A stretch of DNA of 64,000 bases from NCBI RefSeq assembly GCF_024198235.1, contig NZ_JAKCFB010000011.1:124001-188000 (forward strand), in the 5' to 3' direction. The notes beneath the pieces are model-generated. The model saw only the letters and a program-made list of their open reading frames with translations. It did not search any database and was not told where the DNA came from. The stretch comes from Myxococcus dinghuensis. GTDB taxonomy: Bacteria; Myxococcota; Myxococcia; Myxococcales; Myxococcaceae. A program made the position numbers and the translations under genes. Positions 34,788 to 43,383 of this stretch are shown here, piece after piece. Every line of letters starts with the position of its first letter. The stretch's first letter is position 1.

Positions 34788-35495
34788 ATGCCCGAGATGC
34801 CGGCGGTGATTGCGAACGCGGTGGAGCCCTGGTTGATGAAGCCCTCGCGGGTGACGCGGGTGGAGACGCTCGCGCCGAGGTTGCGGCGGGTGTGCCTGGA
34901 GGGGGACGCGCTGCGGGGCGTGGCGTTCACGCCCGGCCAGGAGGTGGAGTTCCGGGTGACGCCGACGGCGTTCCGGCACTACACGCCCTCGCAGGTGGAC
35001 GCGGTGCAGGGGACGCTGGAGCTGGTGTTCTACCTGCACGGGCAGGGGCCCGGCAGCGCGTGGGCGAGCGCGCTGAAGCCCGGGGACGCGGCGAACGTGC
35101 TGGGGCCCGGGGGCGGCTTCGGGCTGGAGCCCGACGCGCGGGCGCACCTGTTCCTGGGGGACGAGACGTGCCTGGGGCTGTTCGTGGCGATGGCGAACGC
35201 GCTGCCGGAGACGGCGCGGCTGTCGGGCGCGCTCGAGGTGGAGGCGGGGGCGGAGGACTGGCCGCGCCTGGTGGGGCTGGGCTTGTCGGCGGTGACGCGG
35301 GAGCCGGGCGAGGCGCGCGGCGAGGCGCTGCGGCGGTGGCTCGGGGGGCAGGCCGTGACGGACGTCACGGCCTATCTGGCGGGGCACGCGGGCAGCATCG
35401 CGCTGTGGCGCAAGGAGCTGCTGGAGCGCCGCGACGTCCCCCGCCGCCGCGTCCGCACCAAGGCCTACTGGGCGGACGGCAAGCGGGGGCTGTGA
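34788..35495 (+). CDS. siderophore-interacting protein (ViuB/SIP family)
   Basis: A 235-residue flavoprotein-type ferric-siderophore reductase. RVTRVETLAPRLRRVCLEG opens the FAD-binding barrel, RHYTPS is the flavin-binding motif, and the C-terminus RVRTKAYWADGKRGL is the family's KxYWxxGxRG ending. It acts in the cytoplasm by reducing iron in imported siderophore. A Fur-box-like sequence is just upstream. The 3' end is convergent with glgC, 4 bp apart. No siderophore synthesis genes are in the window. Confidence 0.87.
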   Translation: MPEMPAVIANAVEPWLMKPSRVTRVETLAPRLRRVCLEGDALRGVAFTPGQEVEFRVTPTAFRHYTPSQVDAVQGTLELVFYLHGQGPGSAWASALKPGDAANVLGPGGGFGLEPDARAHLFLGDETCLGLFVAMANALPETARLSGALEVEAGAEDWPRLVGLGLSAVTREPGEARGEALRRWLGGQAVTDVTAYLAGHAGSIALWRKELLERRDVPRRRVRTKAYWADGKRGL

Positions 35496-35499
35496 GGCG

Positions 35500-36747
35500 T
35501 CAGTCGAACTTGTAGCCCTTGGGGACGACGACGATGCCGCTGTCGGTGACGGTGAAGCCCCGGGCCTTGTCGGCCTCCAGGTCGAAGCCGATCTTCGCGT
35601 TGGGCGGCACGCGCACGCCCTTGTCGATGATGGCGTTCTTCACCTGGGCGTGCCGGCCGATGTCCACCTCGTCGAAGACGATGGAGCGCTGCACGCTGGC
35701 GTAGCTGTTCACGCGGGCGCGGCGGAAGAGGATGCTCTCGCGCACCACGCCGCCGGAGATGATGCAGCCGCCGGCCACCATGGAGTTGAGGGCGCGGCCC
35801 ACGCGCTCGCCGGACTCGTGGACGAACTTGGCCGGCGGGCTGTACTCGCTGGCGGTGCGCAGCGGCCACTCGGCGTTGAAGATGTCGAACTCCGGGTTCA
35901 CCGACACCAGGTCCATGGACGCCTCGTGGTACGCGTCCAGCGTGCCCACGTCGCGCCAGTAGGTGTTGGGCCCCGTCTGGCCCGGGATGGGGTTCTTGGC
36001 GAAGTCGTAGGCCTGGATGTGGTAGCCGTCGCGCAGCGCGCGGGGCAGCACGTCCTTGCCGAAGTCGTGCTGCGAGCCCTCCGACTTGGCGTCGATTTCG
36101 AGCAGCTCCGCGAGCACCTTGCTGCGGAAGATGTAGTTGCCCATGCTGGCCAGCGCCGTGTCGGGGCGGCCGGGGATGGGCTTGGGGTCCTTGGGCTTCT
36201 CCTGGAACTCCGTCACCCGGCCGCGCTCGTCCACCTGCATGACGCCGAAGCGGTGCGCGTCCGCCAGCGGCGTGGGGTACGCGGCGATGGTGATGTCCGC
36301 GCGCTGGGCCTCGTGCTGCTCCAGCATGTGCGCCACGTTCATCTTGTAGATGTGGTCACCGGAGAAGATGGCCAGGTGCTCGGGGCGGTGGTTCTCCACC
36401 AGGTGCTGGTTCTGGTAGATGGCGTCCGCCGTGCCCCGGTACCACACGGGCCCCAGCTCCTCGTACAGGTACATCTGCGCCGGCACGAGCGTGATGAAGT
36501 AGTCCGACAGCAACACCGACCCGAAGCGCCAACCCCGCTGGATGTGCTCCGTCAGCGACTGCGCCTTGAACTGCGTCAGGACGTAGATGGAGTAGATGCC
36601 GGAGTTGATGAAGTTGTTGAGCGCGAAGTCGATGATGCGGAACTTCGAGCCGAAGGGGACCGCCGGCTTCGAGCGCCGCTGCGTCAGCGGCGCCAGACGG
36701 GTTCCCTGACCTCCGGCCAGAATCATTCCCAGGATGCGCGTGCCCAT
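35500..36747 (-). CDS. glgC: glucose-1-phosphate adenylyltransferase GlgC
   Basis: A 415-residue ADP-glucose pyrophosphorylase, the committed enzyme of bacterial glycogen synthesis. [26 protein letters not shown] is the nucleotide-binding start; [16 protein letters not shown] and a C-terminal left-handed beta-helix ([34 protein letters not shown]) follow. Length is normal. The ATG at 36747 matches the short N-terminus of the family. No other glycogen gene is next to it. Its promoter must lie in the ~300-bp region upstream. Confidence 0.95.
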   Translation of the reverse strand: MGTRILGMILAGGQGTRLAPLTQRRSKPAVPFGSKFRIIDFALNNFINSGIYSIYVLTQFKAQSLTEHIQRGWRFGSVLLSDYFITLVPAQMYLYEELGPVWYRGTADAIYQNQHLVENHRPEHLAIFSGDHIYKMNVAHMLEQHEAQRADITIAAYPTPLADAHRFGVMQVDERGRVTEFQEKPKDPKPIPGRPDTALASMGNYIFRSKVLAELLEIDAKSEGSQHDFGKDVLPRALRDGYHIQAYDFAKNPIPGQTGPNTYWRDVGTLDAYHEASMDLVSVNPEFDIFNAEWPLRTASEYSPPAKFVHESGERVGRALNSMVAGGCIISGGVVRESILFRRARVNSYASVQRSIVFDEVDIGRHAQVKNAIIDKGVRVPPNAKIGFDLEADKARGFTVTDSGIVVVPKGYKFD

Positions 36748-37054
36748 GTGTCGGAGGGACTCCCTTTCGAGGCGCGCAGTATAGGGCCCGCACGCGCCTT
36801 GTCCGGTTCCACGTCCCCTCCCGGCAGCGACACGCGTGTCCTGGTGCGAGCGCCGGAGCCCCCGCCTGGAACGACATCCCTGTCCGGGTCCGGCGTCACT
36901 CACGAACGCGGCCACCGAGGATTTCCGAGGGAAACCCTGCCTCCGACCGTTACCTGCTTCGAGGCATGCGACTTGCTCAGTCCCGAGCACCCCCGACGAA
37001 CCCACGCCCGATTCCAGGCGCCTCGCCAGGGGCCCGCACGTGGGGAACCTTCAC
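36748..37054. other. 307-bp intergenic region, divergent promoters
   Basis: This separates the start of glgC from the start of a small secreted protein on the other strand, so it should hold both promoters. It is GC-rich, with no convincing promoter boxes, repeats, hairpins or small gene that I can see. Confidence 0.45.
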
Positions 37055-37663
37055 ATGAATCGACGAGTCTTCGCCCTGGTCGCCGTCCTGCTGTGGCTCG
37101 GAGCGCCCGGCGTGGTCCGCGCGGAGAGCCGCGCCTTCGAGTTCTCGTCCCGAGGCGCCTCCGTGCGGCTGACGGGGAAGCGCCCCGTGAAGAAGCGGCT
37201 GCCCCGGACGACGGCGGACCGCATCCGCCTCTTCACCGCGGCGAGCACCACCACCACCGTGAGCGACACCGCCGACGACTCGGTGCCGACGCACCTGTGG
37301 CTCGTCCCCCTCGTGCTCACCGGCGCGGGGCTCTTCACCGGCGTCGGCATGTGCGCGCTGGGGAGCGACGATGGCTCCTGCGGGCGGTCCATCCTGGGCG
37401 GGCTGGTGCTGGGGATGTCGCTGAGCCTGAGCTACCTGCGGCTGGTCGCGTGCGCGGAGGGAGACGACTCGGCCTGCGACGACCTGTGCGACGACGACTG
37501 CGCGGAGGATGCCGCCGCCCGCAAGTCGCGCGCCCGCGCGAAGGTCGCCAAGGCCACGAACGTCCAGCGGCGCCCCGGCGGCTTGCGCCTGCCCATGGGC
37601 CTCAGCCCCGCCATGGGCATCGTCCACGACCAGGCCGTCATCGGACTCGGCAGGAGCTTCTGA
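37055..37663 (+). CDS. exported hypothetical protein with two membrane segments
   Basis: A 202-residue protein. Residues 1-23 are a signal peptide (MNRRVFALVAVLLWLGAPGVVRA). Two hydrophobic stretches follow around 90-105 and 118-135, with an acidic Cys-rich loop (CAEGDDSACDDLCDDDCAED) after the second. The C-terminus is basic. I recognise no family. ATG 37055 is preceded by no long-ranging coding signal. The 3' end is convergent with modC. Confidence 0.55.
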   Translation: MNRRVFALVAVLLWLGAPGVVRAESRAFEFSSRGASVRLTGKRPVKKRLPRTTADRIRLFTAASTTTTVSDTADDSVPTHLWLVPLVLTGAGLFTGVGMCALGSDDGSCGRSILGGLVLGMSLSLSYLRLVACAEGDDSACDDLCDDDCAEDAAARKSRARAKVAKATNVQRRPGGLRLPMGLSPAMGIVHDQAVIGLGRSF

Positions 37664-37675
37664 CCGGCGCGCGGA

Positions 37676-37690
37676 CGACGCCGTGCGTCG
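37676..37690 (+). terminator. small hairpin between convergent genes
   Basis: A 6-bp perfect stem (CGACGC/GCGTCG) with a 3-nt loop lies 13 bp after the upstream stop and 19 bp before the modC stop. It has no U-run. It could serve both converging transcripts, but a 6-bp stem is expected by chance in GC-rich DNA. Confidence 0.3.
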
Positions 37691-37708
37691 CGGCGCCCGC
37701 GCACGCGC

Positions 37709-38779
37709 CTACCGGAGCCGGCGACACGCAGCCGTCTTCACGGCCAGGAACACGCGCTGCCCGGGCGACACGGCCAGCTCCCGCACGGAGAACGCCGTGA
37801 GCCGCACCACCCAGGCCACGCCCGCCACCTCCACCGTCGCGGCCAGCTCGCCCGCGCTCGCGGGCTCCACGGCCGTCACCGTTCCCGCCAGCACGTTGCG
37901 CGCGGAGACGCCCGTCAGCGGCCCCGTGGACAACAGGATGTCCTGGGCCGGGACGGCATAGGCCGCGCGCGTGCCCGGCGGCACCTCCGGCGCGTCGGGC
38001 ACCCAGAGCGACAGTGCCTCCGTCACGCGCAGCCGCGTGTTGCCCTCGGGCGCGCGCTCCAGCACGCCCTCCAGGATGTTCTCCTCGCCGTCCGCCTCGC
38101 CCGCGAGCAGGCTCCGCGCCGACGCCCCCAGCACGTCCGAGGCCGCGCCCACCGCCCTCACCCGCCCCGACTCCAGCAGCAGCGCCTCGCGCGCCAGCAC
38201 CCGCGCCTCGCCGAGCTGGTGCGTCACGTACAGCATGGGCACCCGCGCCTCGTCGCGCACGCGCAGCAGGTACGGCAGCACGCGCTCCTTCAACGCCACG
38301 TCCAGGGCGGCCAGCGGCTCGTCGAGCAGCAGCAGCGCCGGGTCCGTGGCCAGCGCCCGCGCGAGCGCCACGCGCTGCTTCTCTCCGCCGGACAGCGTCG
38401 CGGGGTAGCGCTCCAACAAGGGCTCCAGCTCGAGGAGCGCCACCGCCTCGTCCACGCGGGACGGCCGCCCCGCGCGCGCGCCGTAGCGCACGTTCTGCCT
38501 CGCCGTGAGGTGCGGGAACAGGAGCGCGTCCTGGGGCACGTACCCCATGCGCCGCGCCTCCGGGGGCACGTCCACGCGGGCCTCGCCGTCGAGCAGCACC
38601 CGGCCCTCGAAGACGATGCGCCCGCGCGCCCCGCGCCGCAGGCCCGCGAGCACCTCCAGCAGCGACGTCTTCCCGGAGCCCGAGCGCCCCAGCACCGCCA
38701 CGCAGGCGCCCGTCAGGCGCGCGTCCACCGTCAGCGGGAAGCGCGCCAGCGGCAGGTGGATGGACAGCTCCAGGCTCAC
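37709..38779 (-). CDS. modC: molybdate ABC transporter ATP-binding protein ModC
   Basis: A 356-residue ATPase. Walker A is GRSGSGKTS, the signature is LSGGEKQR, and Walker B LLLLDEP. The ~120 residues after the ATPase form a TOBE/MOP-like molybdate-binding regulatory region (VSARNVLAGTVTAVEP, GQRVFLAVKTAA). GTG 38779 overlaps the modB stop by 4 bp. Last gene of modABC; supplies energy for molybdate (or tungstate) uptake. Confidence 0.93.
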   Translation of the reverse strand: MSLELSIHLPLARFPLTVDARLTGACVAVLGRSGSGKTSLLEVLAGLRRGARGRIVFEGRVLLDGEARVDVPPEARRMGYVPQDALLFPHLTARQNVRYGARAGRPSRVDEAVALLELEPLLERYPATLSGGEKQRVALARALATDPALLLLDEPLAALDVALKERVLPYLLRVRDEARVPMLYVTHQLGEARVLAREALLLESGRVRAVGAASDVLGASARSLLAGEADGEENILEGVLERAPEGNTRLRVTEALSLWVPDAPEVPPGTRAAYAVPAQDILLSTGPLTGVSARNVLAGTVTAVEPASAGELAATVEVAGVAWVVRLTAFSVRELAVSPGQRVFLAVKTAACRRLR

Positions 38780-39453
38780 GCGTGCGTCCGCCTTCCCCGC
38801 CGCCGCGTCACCCACTCCGTCGCGTAGATGGCCACGAAGGCCAGCAGCGACGCCACGAAGGCCAGCCGGAGCGCCTCCGCGTCCTGCCCCAACTGCGTGC
38901 GCTGGAAGATGGCCAGCGACAGCGTCTGCGTGAAGCCGGGGATGTTCCCCGCCACGAGCACCGTCGCGCCGAACTCGCCCAGCGCGCGGGAGAAGGCCAG
39001 CAGCGCGCCCACCACCACGCCGCGCCACGCGAGCGGCAGCGTCACGCGGAAGAAGGCCCGCGCGCGCGAGTCCCCCAGCGTGCGCGCCACCGCCACCAGC
39101 CTCGGGTCCACCTCCTCGAAGCCGGAGCGCGCCGAGCGCACCAGCAGCGGGAAGGCCATCACCGCGCTCGCGAGCACCACCGCCCGGGGCGTGAACACCA
39201 CCTCGATGCCCAGCGCGTCCAGCACCCGCCCGGCCGGCCCCTCGCGCCCCAGCAGTTCCAGCAGCACCAGGCCCACCGCCGTGGGCGGCAACACGAGCGG
39301 CAGGGACAACACCGTGTCCACCACGCCCCGGCCCGGGCCCGTCCAGCGGGACAGCGCGTACGCCACCGCCACTCCCGGCGGGAGGATGACGAGCGTGGCC
39401 ACCGCCGCCACCGTCAACGTGAAGACGACCAGCTCCGCCGTGGACTCCGTCAC
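38776..39453 (-). CDS. modB: molybdate ABC transporter permease ModB
   Basis: A 225-residue inner-membrane permease with five or six hydrophobic helices. The EAA-like cytoplasmic loop is VARTLGDSRARAFFRVTLPLAWRGV, as in ModB/CysT permeases. Start GTG 39453 overlaps the modA TGA (GTGA). It forms the pathway for molybdate with ModC below and ModA supplying substrate. Confidence 0.93.
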   Translation of the reverse strand: MTESTAELVVFTLTVAAVATLVILPPGVAVAYALSRWTGPGRGVVDTVLSLPLVLPPTAVGLVLLELLGREGPAGRVLDALGIEVVFTPRAVVLASAVMAFPLLVRSARSGFEEVDPRLVAVARTLGDSRARAFFRVTLPLAWRGVVVGALLAFSRALGEFGATVLVAGNIPGFTQTLSLAIFQRTQLGQDAEALRLAFVASLLAFVAIYATEWVTRRRGRRTHA

Positions 39454-40223
39454 GGCGCGCGCGGCTCCTGCTTCGCACCACCCGCCATGCCGAAGCCGTG
39501 CCGCGCGAAGGCGGCGCGCGCCACGTCCGTCTGGAGGAACGTCACGAAGGCCTGCCCCACGGCGGGCGCCTTCCCCTTCACCAGCGCCGCCGCCGGATAG
39601 ACGATGCGCGGCGCGTCCGGGGCCGGCACCTCGAAGGCCACGCGGACCTTCTTCGACTGGGCCGCGTCCGTCGCGTACACCACCCCCGCGTCCACCCGCC
39701 CCGACTCGACCGCCGCCAGCGCGGCCCGGACGTCGAGCGCCGGCACCACCTTCGGCGAGAGCGCCGTCCACAACCCGACCTTCTCCAGCCACGCACGGGC
39801 GTACACCCCCGCGGGCACCATCGCCGGGTCGGCCAGCGCCAGCCGCCGCAGGGACTTCAGCTCCCCCGGCCCCTTCGGCACCTGCTTCGCGTCCGAGGGC
39901 ACGACGACCACCAGCCGGTTCGACAGCAGGTCCACCCGCGTGCCAGGTCGCAAGAGCCCCGCGCGCTCCACCGCGTCCATCCGCGCCTCGTCCGCCGACA
40001 GGAACGCGTCCGCGGGCGCTCCCGCCATGGCTTGACGCGCCAGGTCACTCGAGGCCCCGAAGGCGAACTTCACCGTGTGGCCGGTGGCCTTCGTGAAGGC
40101 CGGCTGGAGCTCCTGGAGGACGTCCGTGGTGCTCGCCGCAGCGAAGACCAGGCCCTCCTCCGCCCGCGCCGGGGTGGCGCGGAATGCCACGAGGCTGACA
40201 CACAGCAGGAGAAGGGCTCGCAT
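39450..40223 (-). CDS. modA: molybdate-binding protein ModA
   Basis: A 257-residue periplasmic binding protein. The signal peptide is residues ~1-21 (cleaved after ARA). The mature start LVFAAASTTDVLQELQPAF is the canonical ModA N-terminus, with GASSDLARQ and AGVVYATDA oxyanion-binding loops later. It delivers molybdate to ModBC. First gene of the operon, divergent from a MarR regulator 110 bp away. Confidence 0.94.
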   Translation of the reverse strand: MRALLLLCVSLVAFRATPARAEEGLVFAAASTTDVLQELQPAFTKATGHTVKFAFGASSDLARQAMAGAPADAFLSADEARMDAVERAGLLRPGTRVDLLSNRLVVVVPSDAKQVPKGPGELKSLRRLALADPAMVPAGVYARAWLEKVGLWTALSPKVVPALDVRAALAAVESGRVDAGVVYATDAAQSKKVRVAFEVPAPDAPRIVYPAAALVKGKAPAVGQAFVTFLQTDVARAAFARHGFGMAGGAKQEPRAP

Positions 40224-40333
40224 TCCAGGTCGCTCCTCGCGAAGACCGCCAGACGGGGGCGCATTGTCCGCACGGCGGCCCCTGGCAAGACAACCGGTTG
40301 ACCCACAGCGGATCGCCCGCTAAGCCATACTCT

Positions 40334-40837
40334 GTGTCGCGGAATATCCATCCTAAAGAAGATGAGGACATCTCGGCGGACGTCCTGAGGCTCCAGCAGT
40401 TGCTGCTGGCCCTGGGGCGTCGGCGTTCACTTCGCGACCCCATCGCCAGCACGTGCGAGCAGCTGCAGTTCACGCCGCCGCAGGTGCACGCGCTGCTCTG
40501 GCTCGGTCAGGATGGGTCGCTCACCATGGGAGAGCTCGCCCGGCGGCTGGGGGTCACGGAGAAGACGGTCACCGGCGTCGTCGACCGCCTGGAGCGCGAG
40601 GGGCACCTGCTGCGCGAGCGCAGCGCCGCCGACCGGCGCGTCGTGCGCTGTCGCCTCACCCCCGACGGCCTGCAGACCTTCCAGAAGCTCGAGCGCTTCG
40701 TGAACCAGGGCATGTTCCAGGTCCTCGGCATCCTGGACGGCAGCGACCGCAAGGCGCTCTTCCGCATCCTGGAGAAGCTCCTGCGCCGCATCGACACGTT
40801 GGGGATGGCGGCCAGCTCGCGTGAGCGCTCGGCCTGA
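40334..40837 (+). CDS. MarR family transcriptional regulator
   Basis: A 167-residue winged-helix regulator. The DNA-binding core is LQFTPPQVHALLWLGQDGSLTMGELARRLGVTEKTVTGVVDRLEREGHLLRERSAADRRVVRCRL. I prefer GTG 40334 to the upstream TTG because the dimerisation helix begins soon after. It lies divergent from modA, which may be its target, but MarR proteins often control unrelated genes. Next gene downstream is the HtrA protease. Confidence 0.88.
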   Translation: MSRNIHPKEDEDISADVLRLQQLLLALGRRRSLRDPIASTCEQLQFTPPQVHALLWLGQDGSLTMGELARRLGVTEKTVTGVVDRLEREGHLLRERSAADRRVVRCRLTPDGLQTFQKLERFVNQGMFQVLGILDGSDRKALFRILEKLLRRIDTLGMAASSRERSA

Positions 40838-40978
40838 GGGCCGCCCTCCGGGGGAGGGAGCACACGCCCACGTGCCGCCGCCGCGGGGGGACACCACCTC
40901 AAGGGGCGCGTGGATGCGCCGGGGCCCAGGCCGTGAGCCCGGCGTGCAGGCGGGCGCCGGCTGGGAGGGGAGAACGCG

Positions 40979-42547
40979 ATGAAGGCAAGCGCACGCGCGG
41001 TATTCGCCTCCGCCCTGGCGCTCGTGTTGGGCCAGGCGGGCTGCAAGCGCGGCTCGGAGGAGCCGCCGGAGCCCGCCGCGAGCGCACCGCCCTCCTCCCC
41101 GGACACGCGCCCCGAAGCGCCCCAGGAGGCGCCGCCCTCCGAGCAGGCGCCCTCGCAGCCGGTGATGCCGCCGGACATGCACCGCGCGCTCACCTCCATC
41201 GCCCCGCTCGTGGAGTCCGTGAAGTCCGCGGTCGTCAACGTGGAGGTGCGCGAGGCGCAGCCCTCCCCGGGCCAGAAGTCGCCCTGGGGTGGAGCGGACG
41301 AGGACGACTCGCCCTTCGGAGGCCTGCCCTGGGGCTCGGGGCCGCAGCCGTTCGGCGGGCAGCAGCCACAGGAGGATGCGCCCCAGCAGGGCCTGGGCTC
41401 GGGCTTCATCATCGACCCGCGAGGCCTGGTGCTCACCAACAACCACGTGGTGGCGGACGCCACGCGGATCGGCGTGCAACTGCCGGACGGGCGTGAGTTC
41501 TCCGCGAAGGTGCTGGGCACCGACCCGCTCACGGACGTGGCCGTGCTGCAGCTCCAGGGCGACGTGAAGAAGCTGCCGGTGGTGCGCCTGGGTGACTCGG
41601 ACGCGCTGCGCGTGGGCGACTGGGTGGTGGCCATCGGCAACCCGTTCGGGCTGGCGTCCAGCGTCAGCCTGGGCATCGTGTCCGCCAAGGCCCGCGACAT
41701 CCAGGTCGGCCCCTACGACGACTTCCTCCAGACGGACGCGGCCATCAACCCCGGCAACTCCGGCGGGCCGCTCTTCAACCTGAAGGGCGAGGTCGTCGGC
41801 ATCAACACCGCCATCGCGGGCCAGGGCTCCGGCATCGGCTTCGCCGTCCCCAGCAACATGGTGAGGGAGCTTCTGCCCCAGCTCGAGAAGAAGGGCGCCG
41901 TCACGCGCGGCTGGCTGGGGCTGGTGGTGCAGGACTCGTCGCCGGACCTGGGCAGGGCGCTCAAGACGCCCAGCGGCGAGGGGGCCGTCGTCGCCCAGGT
42001 GAACGAGGACACGCCCGCCGCCGAGGCCGGGCTGCGCCAGGATGACGTCATCGTCGCGGCGGACGGCAAGCCCATCACCACGGGCCGGGCGCTGACGCGC
42101 ACCGTGGCGCAGAAGGCCCCGGGCACCGAGCTGAAGCTCACCGTCTACCGCGACGGGAAGAAGCGCGAGGTGAAGGTGAAGCTCGGCACGCGGCCGGACC
42201 TGGAGGGCGTCAGCAAGCGTCCGCCCCCCGTCGAGGACGAGGAGGCGCACCAGCGCGTGGGCCTGAGCCTCTCGGACATGGACGCGCGGCTGGCCCGGGC
42301 CCAGGAGCTGCCCCGGGCGGGCGCCCTGGTGACGGACGTGGTGCCCGGCTCCAGCGCCGAGCACGCGGACATGGTGCCGGGCATGGTGGTGGTCGAAGCC
42401 CAGGGCAAGCCCGTGCACGGCGCCACGGACCTGGTCCAGGTGATGCGCGAGGCCACGCCGGGCGAGTCCGTGCTGCTGCGCGTGGCACTCCCGGGCGGAC
42501 GCCGCGAGCTGCGGGCCCTCACCGCGCCGAGCAACGACGCGCCGTAA
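40979..42547 (+). CDS. HtrA/DegP-type serine protease lipoprotein with two PDZ domains
   Basis: A 522-residue periplasmic protease. A lipobox QAGC gives Cys22. A Pro/Ala-rich linker is followed by the trypsin-like domain with His156 (NNHVVADAT), Asp186 (DPLTDVAV) and Ser261 (GNSGGP). PDZ1 begins near 310 (GWLGLVVQD) and PDZ2 near 425 (RVGLSLSDMD). DegP family members degrade or refold misfolded envelope proteins; most have a cleaved signal peptide, so lipidation is a minor departure. The signal may be read differently by a predictor. Confidence 0.92.
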   Translation: MKASARAVFASALALVLGQAGCKRGSEEPPEPAASAPPSSPDTRPEAPQEAPPSEQAPSQPVMPPDMHRALTSIAPLVESVKSAVVNVEVREAQPSPGQKSPWGGADEDDSPFGGLPWGSGPQPFGGQQPQEDAPQQGLGSGFIIDPRGLVLTNNHVVADATRIGVQLPDGREFSAKVLGTDPLTDVAVLQLQGDVKKLPVVRLGDSDALRVGDWVVAIGNPFGLASSVSLGIVSAKARDIQVGPYDDFLQTDAAINPGNSGGPLFNLKGEVVGINTAIAGQGSGIGFAVPSNMVRELLPQLEKKGAVTRGWLGLVVQDSSPDLGRALKTPSGEGAVVAQVNEDTPAAEAGLRQDDVIVAADGKPITTGRALTRTVAQKAPGTELKLTVYRDGKKREVKVKLGTRPDLEGVSKRPPPVEDEEAHQRVGLSLSDMDARLARAQELPRAGALVTDVVPGSSAEHADMVPGMVVVEAQGKPVHGATDLVQVMREATPGESVLLRVALPGGRRELRALTAPSNDAP

Positions 42548-42719
42548 CGCATCCCGGACGTCGCGAGCCGCGAGCCCTCACCGCACGACAGCAGCCAGTC
42601 CCCCTCGGCGACGCGTCGACCGAGGTCGGCGCGCCCGCCGTCTCGGCACGACACGCTCGCGCGACTTCGCGCCACAGGCCCGACCGCGACACTTCGTCCC
42701 GCTCACTCCCTCCACCGCC

Positions 42720-43343
42720 TCAAACGTCCTCCGCCACGGGCGCTCGCGCCAGCAGCACGCGGGGATGCAGCAGCAGCGCCACCGCCTCGCGCACGGTCCA
42801 GTACACGCGGTCCACCGCGTCGAGGTTGCGCTCGGCCAGCAGCGTGGGGCTCGTCGCCACCTCGAAGCCGTTGAGCCGGAAGTACTGCCGCGCGCGCAGC
42901 AGGTGATACGGGTCCGACACCACCACCACGCGCCGGGCCCCCAGCGTTCGCAGCACCCGCGCGGACAGGCGCGCGTTGTCCTCCGTGGAGTGGCTGTCCT
43001 CCTCCAACGCGCAGGCCTCGGCGGGCACGCCCAGCCGCGTCGCCAGCGTCAACATCACGCTCGCCTCCGACGGAGCATGCACCCCCACGCCCCCGGAGAA
43101 GACGAGCCGCGGCGCGACGCCCTGGTGGTACAGCGCCACCGCCTTCTCCGTCCGCGCCCGCAGCGTCGCGGACGGCACGCCGCCCTCCAACACGCGCGCG
43201 CCCAGCACCACCACCGCGTCCGCGGACGCCACGCGCTCACGCTGACCGAAGCGGTCCACGACGAAGGCCAGGCCGAACACCCCACACGTCAGCACGCCCG
43301 CGGACACGAGCAGCACACGTTGCAGACGCCCGGACCGGGCCAT
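42720..43343 (-). CDS. YdcF/SanA family (DUF218) membrane-associated protein
   Basis: A 207-residue protein. After a membrane anchor (QRVLLVSAGVLTCGVFGLAFVV) comes the DUF218 fold: ADAVVVLGARVLEGGVPS, SGGVGVHAPSEA, EDSHSTEDNARLS, VVVVSDPYHLLRARQYFRLNGFEV. DUF218 proteins bind SAM or take part in envelope sugar metabolism or antibiotic tolerance (SanA); a function here is not proven. ATG 43343 is chosen because upstream residues do not look like a signal. Convergent with htrA. Confidence 0.85.
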   Translation of the reverse strand: MARSGRLQRVLLVSAGVLTCGVFGLAFVVDRFGQRERVASADAVVVLGARVLEGGVPSATLRARTEKAVALYHQGVAPRLVFSGGVGVHAPSEASVMLTLATRLGVPAEACALEEDSHSTEDNARLSARVLRTLGARRVVVVSDPYHLLRARQYFRLNGFEVATSPTLLAERNLDAVDRVYWTVREAVALLLHPRVLLARAPVAEDV

Positions 43344-43383
43344 GCGCGAGAGGGGAGGCACGCGCCGGAGGTTACCCCGGGCC

